DNA of 64,000 nucleotides from Streptomyces sp. NBC_00414 (GCF_036038375.1 NZ_CP107935.1:7626001-7690000), one strand, 5' to 3'; shown: positions 19,247 to 27,925, counted from the first letter of the stretch. Made by a program: numbers and translations. The notes: generated by a model from the sequence alone, not told the origin.

Positions 19247-19825
19247 GTGACGGTCAACATGACCAAGGGTCAGGCCATCAGTCTGCAGAAGAACGACGGA
19301 GGCACGCTGACCGCGGTGCGCATGGGGCTCGGCTGGCAGGCAGCCCCGCGACGTGGCCTGTTCGGTTCTCGTACGCGCGAGATCGACCTCGACGCGTCCG
19401 CCGTGCTGTTCGCGGACAAGCAGCCGGTCGACGTGGTGTTCTTCCGTCACCTCGTCAGCGACGACGGCTCCGTGCGGCACACCGGTGACAACCTCGTCGG
19501 CGGTGTGGGCCAGGGCGGCGACGACGAGGCGATCCTCGTGGACCTCGCGCGCATCCCGGTCCACATCGACCAGATCGTCTTCACCGTGAACTCGTTCACG
19601 GGCCAGACGTTCCAGGAGGTGCAGGACGCGTTCTGCCGTCTGGTCGACGAGACCAACGGCCAGGAGCTGGCCCGCTACACCCTGGCCGGCGGCGGACAGT
19701 ACACCGCGCAGATCATGGCGAAGGTCCACCGCGCGGGCGCGGGCTGGCAGATGACCGCCCTTGGTACGCCTGCCAACGGCCGTACCTTCCAGGACCTGAT
19801 GCCGGCGATCCTGCCGCACCTCTAG
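19247..19825 (+). CDS. terD: TerD-family calcium-binding stress protein
   Basis: A 192-residue TerD domain protein. The conserved acidic calcium loop is seen as HTGDNLVGGVGQGGDDEAI, with DLDASAVLF before it and VDLARIPVHIDQIVFTVNSF after, as in tellurium-resistance TerD/TerZ proteins. These proteins bind Ca2+ and take part in poorly understood membrane-linked stress responses. GTG 19247 is preceded by AAGGGA; ATG 19259 is an alternative. It is followed closely by a second, larger TerD gene with no terminator between. Its DNA-damage-type promoter is the unusual point. Confidence 0.93.
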   Translation: MTVNMTKGQAISLQKNDGGTLTAVRMGLGWQAAPRRGLFGSRTREIDLDASAVLFADKQPVDVVFFRHLVSDDGSVRHTGDNLVGGVGQGGDDEAILVDLARIPVHIDQIVFTVNSFTGQTFQEVQDAFCRLVDETNGQELARYTLAGGGQYTAQIMAKVHRAGAGWQMTALGTPANGRTFQDLMPAILPHL

Positions 19826-19879
19826 ACAGCCCGGCCGGCGCGGCGAGCAGCACACGAGTACACAGGGGGAACGAAGGCG

Positions 19880-21919
19880 ATGACGGCTGAGCTGGTCCGG
19901 GGGCAGAACCACCCGCTCTCCCAGGCCCGACTGGAGATCCGGGTGTCGGCCGGCAAGCCGATCGTGGCCGGGGCCACGCTCAGCGACGAGCGGGGCCAGG
20001 TGCACGGCGTCGAGTGGGTGGCCCATCCGGGCTCACCCACTCTGCCGGGCATAGAGGTGTCCAAGCAGGCGGCGGCCGATCACCGGCTCGCGTGCGACCT
20101 GGACGCCCTGCCGGAATCCGTGCACCGGATCAGCGTGCTGCTCGCCCTGCCGTCCGGAGTGGGCGGTCCGGTCCGGTTCGGAGCCGTCGCCGCCCCCTTC
20201 GTCGCGGTCACCGGGCTCGACGGCTCCGAGGTCGCCAGCTACACGGTCACGGGGCTCGACATCGAGTCGGCCGTCGTCGCACTGGAGCTCTACCGCAGGC
20301 AGGGCGCCTGGAAGGTCCGCGCGGTGGGTCAGGGGTACGCGGGCGGTCTCGCCGAGCTCCTCACCGACCAGGGTCTTCCCCAGGCCCGCCAGCTCGCGGG
20401 CAGCATCAACGAAGCGGTCGTCCAGGGCCTCGCCCGCTCGGTGTCCGCGCCGCCGCCGCGCGCGGCCGAGGGCGACCGCTCCCGGCACGCCGCGACACCC
20501 GCGCTGGGGCAGGACCAGGGCGGATCGACGTCTCCCGACGTGTCCGGCCAGGGAGCACCGCAGCACGGCCACCCCGGCGGCCAGGGATCCACGACGCCCG
20601 GCGCCGGATCCGGGGCGCCGCAGTCCGGCTATCCCGCGGCCTCCGCGTCGGCGGACCCGTCCGCCGTCACCCAGCCCGGCGGCCCCGGAGCCGGTGGCCC
20701 CGTCAACTACAGTCACCCCGGCCGGCAGGCCGCCGCGCCGCCTCCGCCCGCGCCGACCGCACCCCCGGCCCAGCCGGGTCAGCACGCGCAGCCCGTGGCG
20801 GGCGACGCGACCGGCTGGTCCATGGAGGAGCGCCTCTACAACCAGGTGTGGGGCATGTTCGAGGACCTGGCCCGCACCACGGCCGCGTACCGCAGCGCGG
20901 TCGACTTCGCCGAGTCGCGTATGGAGCAGGAGCTCGACAAGGCTCTGTCCGACCCGCGCGCCAGGATCGGCGGCCAGGGCGACGCCGCCCGCGAGGCGGC
21001 CCGCGGCAAGCACGCCGAGCTGGTCGACCGGGCCAGGCAGGCACTCGACCGCGACCTCGCCCAGCTCACCGCCGAGGCCGAGGTCGTCGAGCCCGCGCTG
21101 CCACCCGCGTTCGCACGCTGGGACAATCCCGCCTGGCACGGCTACCGGGTCCCGATGGAGATCCCCATGGCGGTGCGTCTGGGCGATCTGCACCTGCCCG
21201 AGAGCGCCGGCCTGAGCATTCCGATGCTGGTGCGGCTGCCGCTCGAGCGCGGACTGTGGATCGACAGCGGTCGTACCGGATCCTTCGACGGTTCGATAGC
21301 GGACTCCGACGACCTGCGCCGCCTCGCCATGGACACGGCCGTGGCACACGCGGCCCGGCTGCTCGCCGTCTATCCGGCGGGCGAGTACACCGTGCACGTC
21401 ATCGACGCGGCGGGTTCGGCGGCCTCGTCCCTCGCGCCGCTCGTGAGCACGGGGGTGCTCGGATCCCCGCCCGCCGTCGGCGCCGCGGGAGTGACCGAGG
21501 TACTGGCCCGGCTGACACAGCGGGTCGACCTGGTGCAGATGGCCATCCGCGGCGGGGCGGCCGACTCGCTGCCGCCCGACCTCGACCCGGCCGAGCAACT
21601 GCTGATCGTCAACGACTTCCCGCACGGCTTCGACGACCGTGCCGTCACCCAGCTGCGCTACCTCGCGGACGAGGGCCCGGCCGTCGGTGTGCACCTCATG
21701 CTGGTCGCCGACCGGGAGGACGCGGCCGCGTACGGGCCGTTGCTCGACCCGCTGTGGCGATCGCTGCTCCGGCTCACTCCGGTGCCCGACGACCACCTCG
21801 CCGACCCATGGGTCGGGCACACGTGGACGTACGACCCCTCGCGTGTTCCGCCGGGCAGTCAGGTGCTCCAGCACGTCCTCACCCAGGTCGCGACCGCCCG
21901 TCGCTCCTGGAACCGCTGA
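19880..21919 (+). CDS. TerD-domain protein fused to a degenerate FtsK-like ATPase domain
   Basis: A 679-residue protein. Residues 1-185 are a TerD fold (LELYRRQGAWKVRAVGQGYA, GLAELLTDQGL), but the acidic Ca loop of canonical TerD is missing. Residues 190-310 are a Gly/Pro/Gln linker. Residues 313-395 are helical (LYNQVWGMFEDLARTT). Residues 410-679 resemble an FtsK/SpoIIIE-type ATPase core: IPMLVRLPLERGLWID where the Walker A loop should be, LLIVNDFPHGFDDRAVTQL as the Walker B-like strand, and GVHLMLVADRED as the following strand. The P-loop GxxGxGKT is absent, so the ATPase is probably dead. It is probably co-transcribed with terD. The ATPase likeness is from pattern reading only. Confidence 0.72.
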   Translation: MTAELVRGQNHPLSQARLEIRVSAGKPIVAGATLSDERGQVHGVEWVAHPGSPTLPGIEVSKQAAADHRLACDLDALPESVHRISVLLALPSGVGGPVRFGAVAAPFVAVTGLDGSEVASYTVTGLDIESAVVALELYRRQGAWKVRAVGQGYAGGLAELLTDQGLPQARQLAGSINEAVVQGLARSVSAPPPRAAEGDRSRHAATPALGQDQGGSTSPDVSGQGAPQHGHPGGQGSTTPGAGSGAPQSGYPAASASADPSAVTQPGGPGAGGPVNYSHPGRQAAAPPPPAPTAPPAQPGQHAQPVAGDATGWSMEERLYNQVWGMFEDLARTTAAYRSAVDFAESRMEQELDKALSDPRARIGGQGDAAREAARGKHAELVDRARQALDRDLAQLTAEAEVVEPALPPAFARWDNPAWHGYRVPMEIPMAVRLGDLHLPESAGLSIPMLVRLPLERGLWIDSGRTGSFDGSIADSDDLRRLAMDTAVAHAARLLAVYPAGEYTVHVIDAAGSAASSLAPLVSTGVLGSPPAVGAAGVTEVLARLTQRVDLVQMAIRGGAADSLPPDLDPAEQLLIVNDFPHGFDDRAVTQLRYLADEGPAVGVHLMLVADREDAAAYGPLLDPLWRSLLRLTPVPDDHLADPWVGHTWTYDPSRVPPGSQVLQHVLTQVATARRSWNR

Positions 21920-22085
21920 GGTCCGCCGTGCTCACCCGCTGAGGTCCTTCGGGGCCCACCCGCTGAGCCCCGGCAGGCTCTACTCAGCTTTCCCAAGACT
22001 TCGTCAACCGCCCTGACCAGGGAACTTGGCCTGTCTTTTACTAATCTCTTTACCTTTCCTTGGTGATTGGGGTACTGTCGTTAGT

Positions 22086-22216
22086 GCGGAGGGGAGTACT
22101 CCCTACCTACTGCGACGTACCCGTCAATACGGATCCGGCCGGATCCCGGGGCGTCGGCCCGAGTAACACCGGACGCATCACGCGCCCCGGACGCACCGGG
22201 TGGAAGAGACCTCCAG
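22086..22216 (+). ncRNA. yybP-ykoY-type manganese riboswitch upstream of terC
   Basis: The leader shows the family landmarks in order: GGAGGGGAGTA (22088-22098), the conserved CGTCAATACGG (22122-22132), a perfect GGATCCGG/CCGGATCC hairpin (22131-22146), a second long GC-rich arm, and GGAAGAGACCTCC (22202-22214), whose CCTCC closes helix P1 with GGAGG at 22088-22092. yybP-ykoY RNAs sense Mn2+ and commonly precede TerC-family exporters, as here. The RNA ends about 46 bases before the start codon. The match was made by eye to the known consensus. Confidence 0.78.
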
Positions 22217-22261
22217 CAGCGACGACGCTGACATTTGCCGTTACGAACTGCCGGAGGCGCA

Positions 22262-23275
22262 GTGGATGTTTCCGTGACCCTTTGGGTCCTGACGATCGTG
22301 GGCCTCGCGGCCCTTATCGGGGTCGATTTCTTCATCGGCCGCAAGCCGCACGACGTATCCATCAAGGAAGCCGGGATCTGGACGATCGTCTGGATCGTCC
22401 TGGCCGCACTGTTCGGACTCGGACTGCTTCTCTTCTCCGGCGGCCAGCCCGCCGGTGAGTTCTTCGCCGGCTTCATCACCGAGAAGTCTCTGAGCGTCGA
22501 CAACCTCTTCGTCTTCGTCCTGATCATGGCGAAGTTCGCGGTTCCCACGCAGTACCAGCAGCGTGTGCTCCTGGTCGGTGTGCTGATCGCCCTCGTCCTG
22601 CGTGCGATCTTCATCGCCGCCGGTGCCGCGATCCTCGCCAGCTTCGCGTGGGTCTTCTACATCTTCGGCGCGTTCCTCATCTACACCGCGTGGAAGCTGA
22701 TCCAGGAAGCCCGCGCCGACGACGAGGACGAGGAGTTCGAGGAGAACCGCCTGCTCAAGGCAGCCGAGCGCCGCTTCGGTGTCGCCGACCGCTACCACGG
22801 CACCAAGCTGTGGATCCAGCAGAACGGCAAGCGGGTCATGACCCCGATGCTGGTCGTGATGCTCGCGATCGGCACCACCGACGTGCTCTTCGCACTCGAC
22901 TCGATCCCCGCGATCTTCGGCCTGACCCAGGACCCGTACATCGTCTTCACGGCCAACGCGTTCGCGCTGATGGGCCTGCGGCAGCTGTACTTCCTCATCG
23001 GCGGACTTCTCAGGAAGCTGGTCCACCTCAGCTACGGCCTGTCGGTCATCCTCGGATTCATCGGCATCAAGCTGGTGCTGCACGCGCTGCACGAGTCGGG
23101 CGTCCATGTCCCGGAGATCTCCATCCCGGTCTCGCTCGGCGTGATCTGCGGCGTCCTCGTGATCACCACGATCACCAGTCTCATGGCCTCCAAGAAGCAG
23201 GCGGCCGAAGAGGCGCAGAAGGCCGAAGGACCCCGGACGGGCGAAGGGTCCGAGAAGGACAGCATCGACGTCTGA
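22262..23275 (+). CDS. terC: TerC-family integral membrane protein (putative Mn2+ exporter)
   Basis: A 337-residue TerC/Alx-type protein with about nine membrane helices. Conserved acidic family motifs are present: GVDFFIGRKPHDVS, FITEKSLSVDNLFVF, IGTTDVLFALDSIPAIFG and NAFALMGLRQLYFL. The hydrophilic loop after helix 5 is acidic (ADDEDEEFEEN). I chose GTG 22262 since GGAGG lies 4 bases upstream; a TTG at 22235 is in frame but lacks a site. Related proteins export Mn2+, and the riboswitch upstream supports that. It lies next to two TerD genes, a frequent association. Confidence 0.92.
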   Translation: MDVSVTLWVLTIVGLAALIGVDFFIGRKPHDVSIKEAGIWTIVWIVLAALFGLGLLLFSGGQPAGEFFAGFITEKSLSVDNLFVFVLIMAKFAVPTQYQQRVLLVGVLIALVLRAIFIAAGAAILASFAWVFYIFGAFLIYTAWKLIQEARADDEDEEFEENRLLKAAERRFGVADRYHGTKLWIQQNGKRVMTPMLVVMLAIGTTDVLFALDSIPAIFGLTQDPYIVFTANAFALMGLRQLYFLIGGLLRKLVHLSYGLSVILGFIGIKLVLHALHESGVHVPEISIPVSLGVICGVLVITTITSLMASKKQAAEEAQKAEGPRTGEGSEKDSIDV

Positions 23276-23298
23276 CCGCGTCGGACGTAGAAACAACC

Positions 23299-23347
23299 AG
23301 CACCGGGAGCGACGCTCGGCGAATTGCCGACCGCCTCTCCCGGTGCT
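23299..23347 (+). terminator. Terminator hairpin after terC
   Basis: An 11-bp perfect stem (AGCACCGGGAG with CTCCCGGTGCT) encloses a smaller CGGC/GCCG hairpin, 23 bp after the terC stop. The next gene, 23404, has its own ribosome site. Confidence 0.7.
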
Positions 23348-23403
23348 TGCTTGTGTGCTGAGAGGTCCCCGGCCCGGGGACGCCCGGCCGAGTGGAGGCA
23401 CCC

Positions 23404-23706
23404 ATGAAGTTCGCGCAGATCATCGACTTCGAGACCGAGCGCATCGACGAGATGCGAGAGCTGGTCAAGGAGGCCGAGAAGCGCTGGGCCGGCCGCAGCG
23501 GCGGCCCCACGCACCGCATGGTCCTGCAGGACCGGAACACCCCCAATCGCCACCTCGTCGTCATCGAGTTCGAGTCGTACGAGGACGCGATGCGCAACAG
23601 CGCGGCCCCTGAGACGACCAGGATGGCGGAGCGGATGGCAGCGCTGTGCAGCCGCCCTCCGCAGTTCACCGACTGCGACGTACGTGAGTCGTCCGAGCTG
23701 AAGTAG
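23404..23706 (+). CDS. Small alpha/beta-barrel-like protein
   Basis: A 100-residue protein with the pattern of a dimeric ferredoxin-like (ABM-type) fold: beta MKFAQIIDFE, helix RIDEMRELVKEAEKRWA, beta HRMVLQDRN and HLVVIEFESYEDAMRN. ATG 23404 follows GGAGG by 5 bases. Such domains occur in small monooxygenases and stress proteins. No catalytic residues can be assigned and the function is unknown. It is a single gene. Confidence 0.75.
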   Translation: MKFAQIIDFETERIDEMRELVKEAEKRWAGRSGGPTHRMVLQDRNTPNRHLVVIEFESYEDAMRNSAAPETTRMAERMAALCSRPPQFTDCDVRESSELK

Positions 23707-23886
23707 CGCGGGCGCACACAGCGGCAGGGGCCACGGGCGCGGCCGCCACTGGCGCGGCCGCAGCCAGGGACTTGGCTCGGGCTTCGGGCGCGCTCGAAGC
23801 CGCTCGGTCGGCCGCCGTCCATGTACTGGGGCCCCGCGCCGTTTTGCCGGAGTGCGGGGCCCGGGTGTGCCTGCGACGATCGCTGC

Positions 23887-24987
23887 ATGATCGTTCGGCT
23901 CCGGTCACTCGCGACGCAGTGGACGGCCGTCGTGCCCGTGATCGCGATCGTCCTGCTGGCCCTCACCTGGGGACGTGGCCTGCCCGGCGCGGTCGTCGCC
24001 CTGGTCACGCTGGTGCTGGCGGGTGCCGTACTGGCCGCGGTCCACCACGCCGAGGTGGTCGCCCATCGGGTGGGGGAGCCCTTCGGCTCGCTGGTGCTCG
24101 CCGTCGCCGTCACGATCATCGAGGTGGCGCTGATCGTCACCCTCATGGCGGACGGCGGGGACAAGAGTTCCACGCTGGCCCGGGACACCGTTTTCGCGGC
24201 CGTGATGATCACCTGCAACGGCATCGTCGGCCTGAGCCTGCTCGTCGCCTCCCTGCGGCACGGCCTGGCCGTCTTCAACGCGGAGGGCACCGGCGCCGCC
24301 CTCGCGACCGTGGCGACCCTGGCGACGCTCAGCCTGGTGCTGCCGACCTTCACCACCAGCAAGCCGGGACCGGAGTTCTCCACGGCCCAGCTCACCTTCG
24401 CGGCCCTCTCCTCTCTCGTCCTGTACGGCATGTTCGTGGCCACCCAGACGGTGCGGCACCGCGACTACTTCCTCCCGATCACCCGGCAGGGAGAGGTGAT
24501 CGACGCGGACGACCACGCCGACATCCCCTCCGCCAGGACCGCCATGACCAGCCTGGGGTTCCTCGGCCTGGCACTCGTCGGCGTGGTCGGCCTCGCGAAG
24601 GGCGTCTCGCCCACCATCGAGTCCGGGGTGGAAGCGGCCGGAATGCCGCACTCCGTGGTCGGCGTGATCATCGCCCTGCTCGTGCTGCTCCCCGAGACGA
24701 TCGCCGCACTGCGCTCCGCCCGACGCGACCGCGTGCAGACCAGCCTGAACCTCGCCCTCGGCTCGGCGATGGCGAGCATCGGCCTGACCATCCCGGCCGT
24801 GGCCGTCGCGTCCATCTGGCTCTCCGGGCCGCTCGTTCTCGGCCTGGGCGCGACCCATATGGTGCTGCTCGCGCTGACCGTGGTGGTCAGCTCCCTCACG
24901 GTGGTCCCCGGCCGGGCGACCCCGCTCCAGGGCGGCGTACATCTGGTGCTGTTCGCGGCGTATCTGGAGCTCGCGATCAATCCGTGA
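23887..24987 (+). CDS. chaA: Calcium/cation:proton antiporter (ChaA/CaCA family)
   Basis: A 366-residue membrane protein with about 11 helices in two inverted halves. The ion-binding repeats are GEPFGSLVLAVAVTIIEVAL (residues about 63-82) and VVGVIIALLVLLPETIAALR (residues about 258-277); the acidic residues in these helices bind the cation in CaCA exchangers. A hydrophilic loop (HRDYFLPITRQGEVIDADDHADI) separates the halves. It exports Ca2+ or Na+/K+ against protons. The stop is 4 bp from a LacI-type palindrome. Confidence 0.9.
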   Translation: MIVRLRSLATQWTAVVPVIAIVLLALTWGRGLPGAVVALVTLVLAGAVLAAVHHAEVVAHRVGEPFGSLVLAVAVTIIEVALIVTLMADGGDKSSTLARDTVFAAVMITCNGIVGLSLLVASLRHGLAVFNAEGTGAALATVATLATLSLVLPTFTTSKPGPEFSTAQLTFAALSSLVLYGMFVATQTVRHRDYFLPITRQGEVIDADDHADIPSARTAMTSLGFLGLALVGVVGLAKGVSPTIESGVEAAGMPHSVVGVIIALLVLLPETIAALRSARRDRVQTSLNLALGSAMASIGLTIPAVAVASIWLSGPLVLGLGATHMVLLALTVVVSSLTVVPGRATPLQGGVHLVLFAAYLELAINP

Positions 24988-24991
24988 GACC

Positions 24992-25021
24992 CGCGTAAAC
25001 GCTTGCGCAAGCGTTTACGCG
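24992..25021. promoter_or_regulatory. 30-bp perfect palindrome with a LacI-type operator core
   Basis: Perfect 30-bp dyad (24992-25021) with core AAACGCTTGCGCAAGCGTTT. The same core recurs upstream of the LacI-family gene at 37081-37116. Here it lies between the 3' ends of chaA and the MHS transporter gene, where it cannot be a normal promoter operator. It may act as a bidirectional terminator or a distal LacI binding site. Confidence 0.75.
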
Positions 25022-25044
25022 CAACGTGATCCCGACACGGCCCG

Positions 25045-25093
<49 letters not shown>

Positions 25094-25111
25094 CGGCCCG
25101 CTCAGCTCCCC

Positions 25112-26431
25112 TCAGCCCGTGACCCGTTCGGCCGCGGCCGGTTCCACTGCCGCCGTCTTCACGAACCGTGTCTCCGGGAGCAGCGCGAAGCAGCTCAGGC
25201 TGAGCAGCGCGATGCCCGTCAGGTAGGCAGCCACACCCCAGGGGACCCGCCCGCTCTGGTCGGCGATCGCGGTCGCCACGATCGGGGTGAGCGCACCCCC
25301 GAGCACCCCGCCCAGGTTGTAGCCCACCGCCGCCCCCGTGCAGCGCACCCGTGGCTCGTACAACTCCGGCAGATACGCGGCGATCACGGCGAACATCGTC
25401 ACGAACGCGATCAGCGCCACCAGGAAGCCGAGGAACATCAGCAGCGGTTCGCCGGTCGACAGCAGCGCGATCATCGGGAACATCCACAGGGCGGAGCCCG
25501 CGCAGCCGGCCAGGCACAGGGGCCGCCGTCCGTACCGGTCGCTCAGAACGGCCACCAGGGGAGTGAGCGCGCCCTTGACCACGACGGCCGCCATGATGAC
25601 GGCCAGCATGACGGTGCGGCTCACCCCTAGCCGCTCGGTCGCGTAGGCGAGGGACCAGGTCGTCACCGTGTAGAACAGCGCGTATCCGACGGAGAGGGCT
25701 CCGGCCGTCAGCAGGACGAGCCGCCAGTGGCCGCGGACCACCTCGACGAGCGGCACGCGCGCGTGCTCCCGCATTTCGAGGAATTGCGGGCTCTCGGCGA
25801 GCGAGGAACGCAGCCACAGTCCGGCGGCGGCGAGCACGCCCGCCGCCCAGAACGGCACCCGCCAGCCCCAGGACGCGAACTGCGCGTCGGTGAGCGTCGC
25901 CGACAGTGCCAGCATCACGCCGTTGGCGAGGACGAACCCCAGTGCGGGGCCGATCTGGGGGAAGCTCGACCACAGTCCGCGACGGTCGGCGGGAGCGTGC
26001 TCCGCGGTCAGCAGCACCGCCCCGCCCCACTCCCCGCCGAGCCCGAGCCCTTGCAGGAAGCGCAGTACGAGGAGCAGCACGGGAGCGGCCACGCCGATGG
26101 ACTCGTACGTCGGTACGCAGCCGACCGCGACGGTCGCGACGCCGGTCAGCAGCAGGGAGGCGACGAGCACGGGCCGCCGTCCGTGCCGGTCCCCGATGTG
26201 CCCGAACAGGACCGAGCCGAGGGGCCGCGCGACGAACCCGACACCGAAGGTCCCGAAGGCCGCCAGGGTCCCCGCCAGCGGCGAGAACGTGGGGAAGAAC
26301 AGGGGGCCGAGGACGAGCGCGGCGGCCGTCCCGTAGACGAAGAAGTCGTAGAACTCGATGGCCGTTCCGGCGAGTGCCGCGGCCGCGAGTCGCGGCATGG
26401 AAGGGGGCTTTACTGTGCGTGCACGGTCCAT
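25112..26431 (-). CDS. MHS-family MFS transporter
   Basis: A 439-residue 12-helix transporter of the metabolite:H+ symporter group. Signatures are GTAIEFYDFFVYGTAAALV at helix 1, GSVLFGHIGDRHGRRPVL in loop 2-3, RFLQGLGLGGEWGGAVLL at helix 4 and VLSDRYGRRPLCL in loop 8-9. Such proteins import organic acids, proline/betaine or sugars; the substrate here is not predictable. ATG 26431 has only a weak GTGGGTGG upstream. It is a single gene. Confidence 0.9.
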   Translation of the reverse strand: MDRARTVKPPSMPRLAAAALAGTAIEFYDFFVYGTAAALVLGPLFFPTFSPLAGTLAAFGTFGVGFVARPLGSVLFGHIGDRHGRRPVLVASLLLTGVATVAVGCVPTYESIGVAAPVLLLVLRFLQGLGLGGEWGGAVLLTAEHAPADRRGLWSSFPQIGPALGFVLANGVMLALSATLTDAQFASWGWRVPFWAAGVLAAAGLWLRSSLAESPQFLEMREHARVPLVEVVRGHWRLVLLTAGALSVGYALFYTVTTWSLAYATERLGVSRTVMLAVIMAAVVVKGALTPLVAVLSDRYGRRPLCLAGCAGSALWMFPMIALLSTGEPLLMFLGFLVALIAFVTMFAVIAAYLPELYEPRVRCTGAAVGYNLGGVLGGALTPIVATAIADQSGRVPWGVAAYLTGIALLSLSCFALLPETRFVKTAAVEPAAAERVTG

Positions 26432-26559
26432 GCAGCGTCAACCACCCACTGTCACCATGAGTTACGGGGCGCGCGGGGGCCCGGCCGGCATCGGTACGTC
26501 ACCGTCACGCGCCGGGCAGGCGGTCGGCGGCGCGATCGGCAGCCCAGGGGCTCGTCAGG

Positions 26560-26582
26560 CTGTCGGTGCACCGTGATAGACC
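26560..26582 (+). promoter_or_regulatory. Possible degenerate PafBC-type promoter before aroQ
   Basis: CTGTCGGTG (26560-26568), 8-base spacer, TAGACC (26577-26582). The upstream element is one mismatch from TTGTCRGTG, but the -10 box lacks the final T. One such match could arise by chance in a window this size. Confidence 0.25.
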
Positions 26583-26637
26583 GGGTCCGAGCAGCGGTCC
26601 TGAACGGGCCGAACCATCCGATCGGACCGGAGGAACC

Positions 26638-27111
26638 GTGCCCCGCACCCTCGCCAACGCCCCCATCATGATTCTCAACGGGCCCAACCTGAACCTGTTG
26701 GGCCAGCGGCAGCCGGAGATCTACGGTTCCGACACCCTCGCCGACGTCGAGGCGTTGTGCGCCAAGGCGGCGGCCGGGCACGGCGGGACGGTCGACTTCC
26801 GGCAGTCCAACCACGAGGGCGAACTGGTGGACTGGATCCACGAGGCACGCCTCGCCCACTCCGGCATCGTGATCAACCCCGGCGCCTACTCGCACACCTC
26901 CGTCGCGATCCTGGACGCGCTCAACACCTGCGACGGCCTGCCCGTGTTGGAGGTCCACATCTCCAACATCCACCAGCGCGAGGAGTTCCGGCACCATTCG
27001 TACGTCTCCCTCCGCGCCGACGGTGTCATCGCGGGCTGCGGTGTGCAGGGGTACGTGTTCGGGGTGGAGCGGGTCGCGGCGCTGGCGGGAACGGGCCGTG
27101 CGGAGGCCTGA
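26638..27111 (+). CDS. aroQ: Type II 3-dehydroquinate dehydratase
   Basis: A 157-residue AroQ that converts 3-dehydroquinate to 3-dehydroshikimate in the shikimate pathway (or in quinate breakdown). Signature NGPNLNLLGQRQPEIYG contains the catalytic Tyr; GGTVDFRQSNHEGELVDW, NPGAYSHTSVAILDA and EVHISNIHQREEFRHHSY carry the remaining active-site residues. GTG 26638 has GGAGG 4 bases upstream. It is convergent with the amino-acid ABC operon, leaving only 7 bp between stops. Confidence 0.95.
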   Translation: MPRTLANAPIMILNGPNLNLLGQRQPEIYGSDTLADVEALCAKAAAGHGGTVDFRQSNHEGELVDWIHEARLAHSGIVINPGAYSHTSVAILDALNTCDGLPVLEVHISNIHQREEFRHHSYVSLRADGVIAGCGVQGYVFGVERVAALAGTGRAEA

Positions 27112-27118
27112 CGGCTGT

Positions 27119-27925
27119 TCAGAGCCGTCCCGCCTCCACGATCCGGCGCAGAAAGCGCCGCGTGCGCTCCTCCCGCGGTTCGCCGAAGACCTCCTCGGCC
27201 GTGCCGCGCTCCAGTACGACGCCGCCGTCGAGGAAGCAGATCTGGTCCGCGACATCGCGGGCGAAGCCCATCTCGTGCGTGGCCAGCACCATGGTCATGC
27301 CGTCCTCCTTCAAGTCCCGGACGACGTTCAGGACTTCACCCACGAGTTCGGGGTCGAGGGCGGCGGTGACCTCGTCGAGGAGCAGCAGCCGGGGGCGTAC
27401 GGCCAGGGCGCGGACGATCGCGGCCCGTTGCTGCTGGCCGCCGCTCAGCCGGTCCGGGTACTCGCCGGCCTTGGTGCCGAGCCCGAGCCGGTCGAGCAGT
27501 TCACGCGCGCGTGCCTCGGCCTCCGCCCGGTCCAGGCCGTGCACGCGGCGCGGGGCGAGCGTGACGTTCTCCAGGACGGTCATGTGCGGGAAGAGGTTGT
27601 ACGCCTGGAAGACCACGCCGATACGGCGGCGCACGGCGTCCTGGTCGGCCCGCGGGTCGGTGATCTCCTCGTCGTCCAGCCAGATGGCGCCGTCGTCGAT
27701 CTCCTCCAGGAGGTTCGCGCAGCGCAGCAGTGTCGACTTGCCGGAGCCGGAGGCCCCGATCAGCGCCGTCACCGTGTGCGGAGCGACCTCCAGGTCGACG
27801 TCACGCAGCACGACCGAGCTGCCGAAGGTCTTGCGGACGGCCTCCATGCGCAGCACGGGGCGCGGCGCGGACGCGGCGGAGTCCGTGGCCGTGCCGCCGG
27901 TCGTCCCGCCGGTCGTCCCGCTCAT
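27119..27925 (-). CDS. Amino-acid ABC transporter ATP-binding protein
   Basis: A 268-residue PAAT-family ATPase: Walker A GASGSGKST, Q-loop VFQAYNLFPHMTVLENV, signature LSGGQQQR, Walker B LLLLDEVTAALDPE and switch His in LATHEMGFARDVA. The DEVTAALDPELVGEVL pattern is typical of polar amino-acid importers. ATG 27925 overlaps the permease stop by 4 bases and has GGGAGG upstream. The first 20 residues are a Gly/Thr-rich leader. It is the last gene of the operon SBP-permease-ATPase. Confidence 0.94.
   Translation of the reverse strand: MSGTTGGTTGGTATDSAASAPRPVLRMEAVRKTFGSSVVLRDVDLEVAPHTVTALIGASGSGKSTLLRCANLLEEIDDGAIWLDDEEITDPRADQDAVRRRIGVVFQAYNLFPHMTVLENVTLAPRRVHGLDRAEAEARARELLDRLGLGTKAGEYPDRLSGGQQQRAAIVRALAVRPRLLLLDEVTAALDPELVGEVLNVVRDLKEDGMTMVLATHEMGFARDVADQICFLDGGVVLERGTAEEVFGEPREERTRRFLRRIVEAGRL

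Noticed and set aside
22235..22261. TTG 22235 as the terC start
   Set aside because: It has no ribosome site, while GTG 22262 has GGAGG at 4 bases and begins at the family N-terminus.
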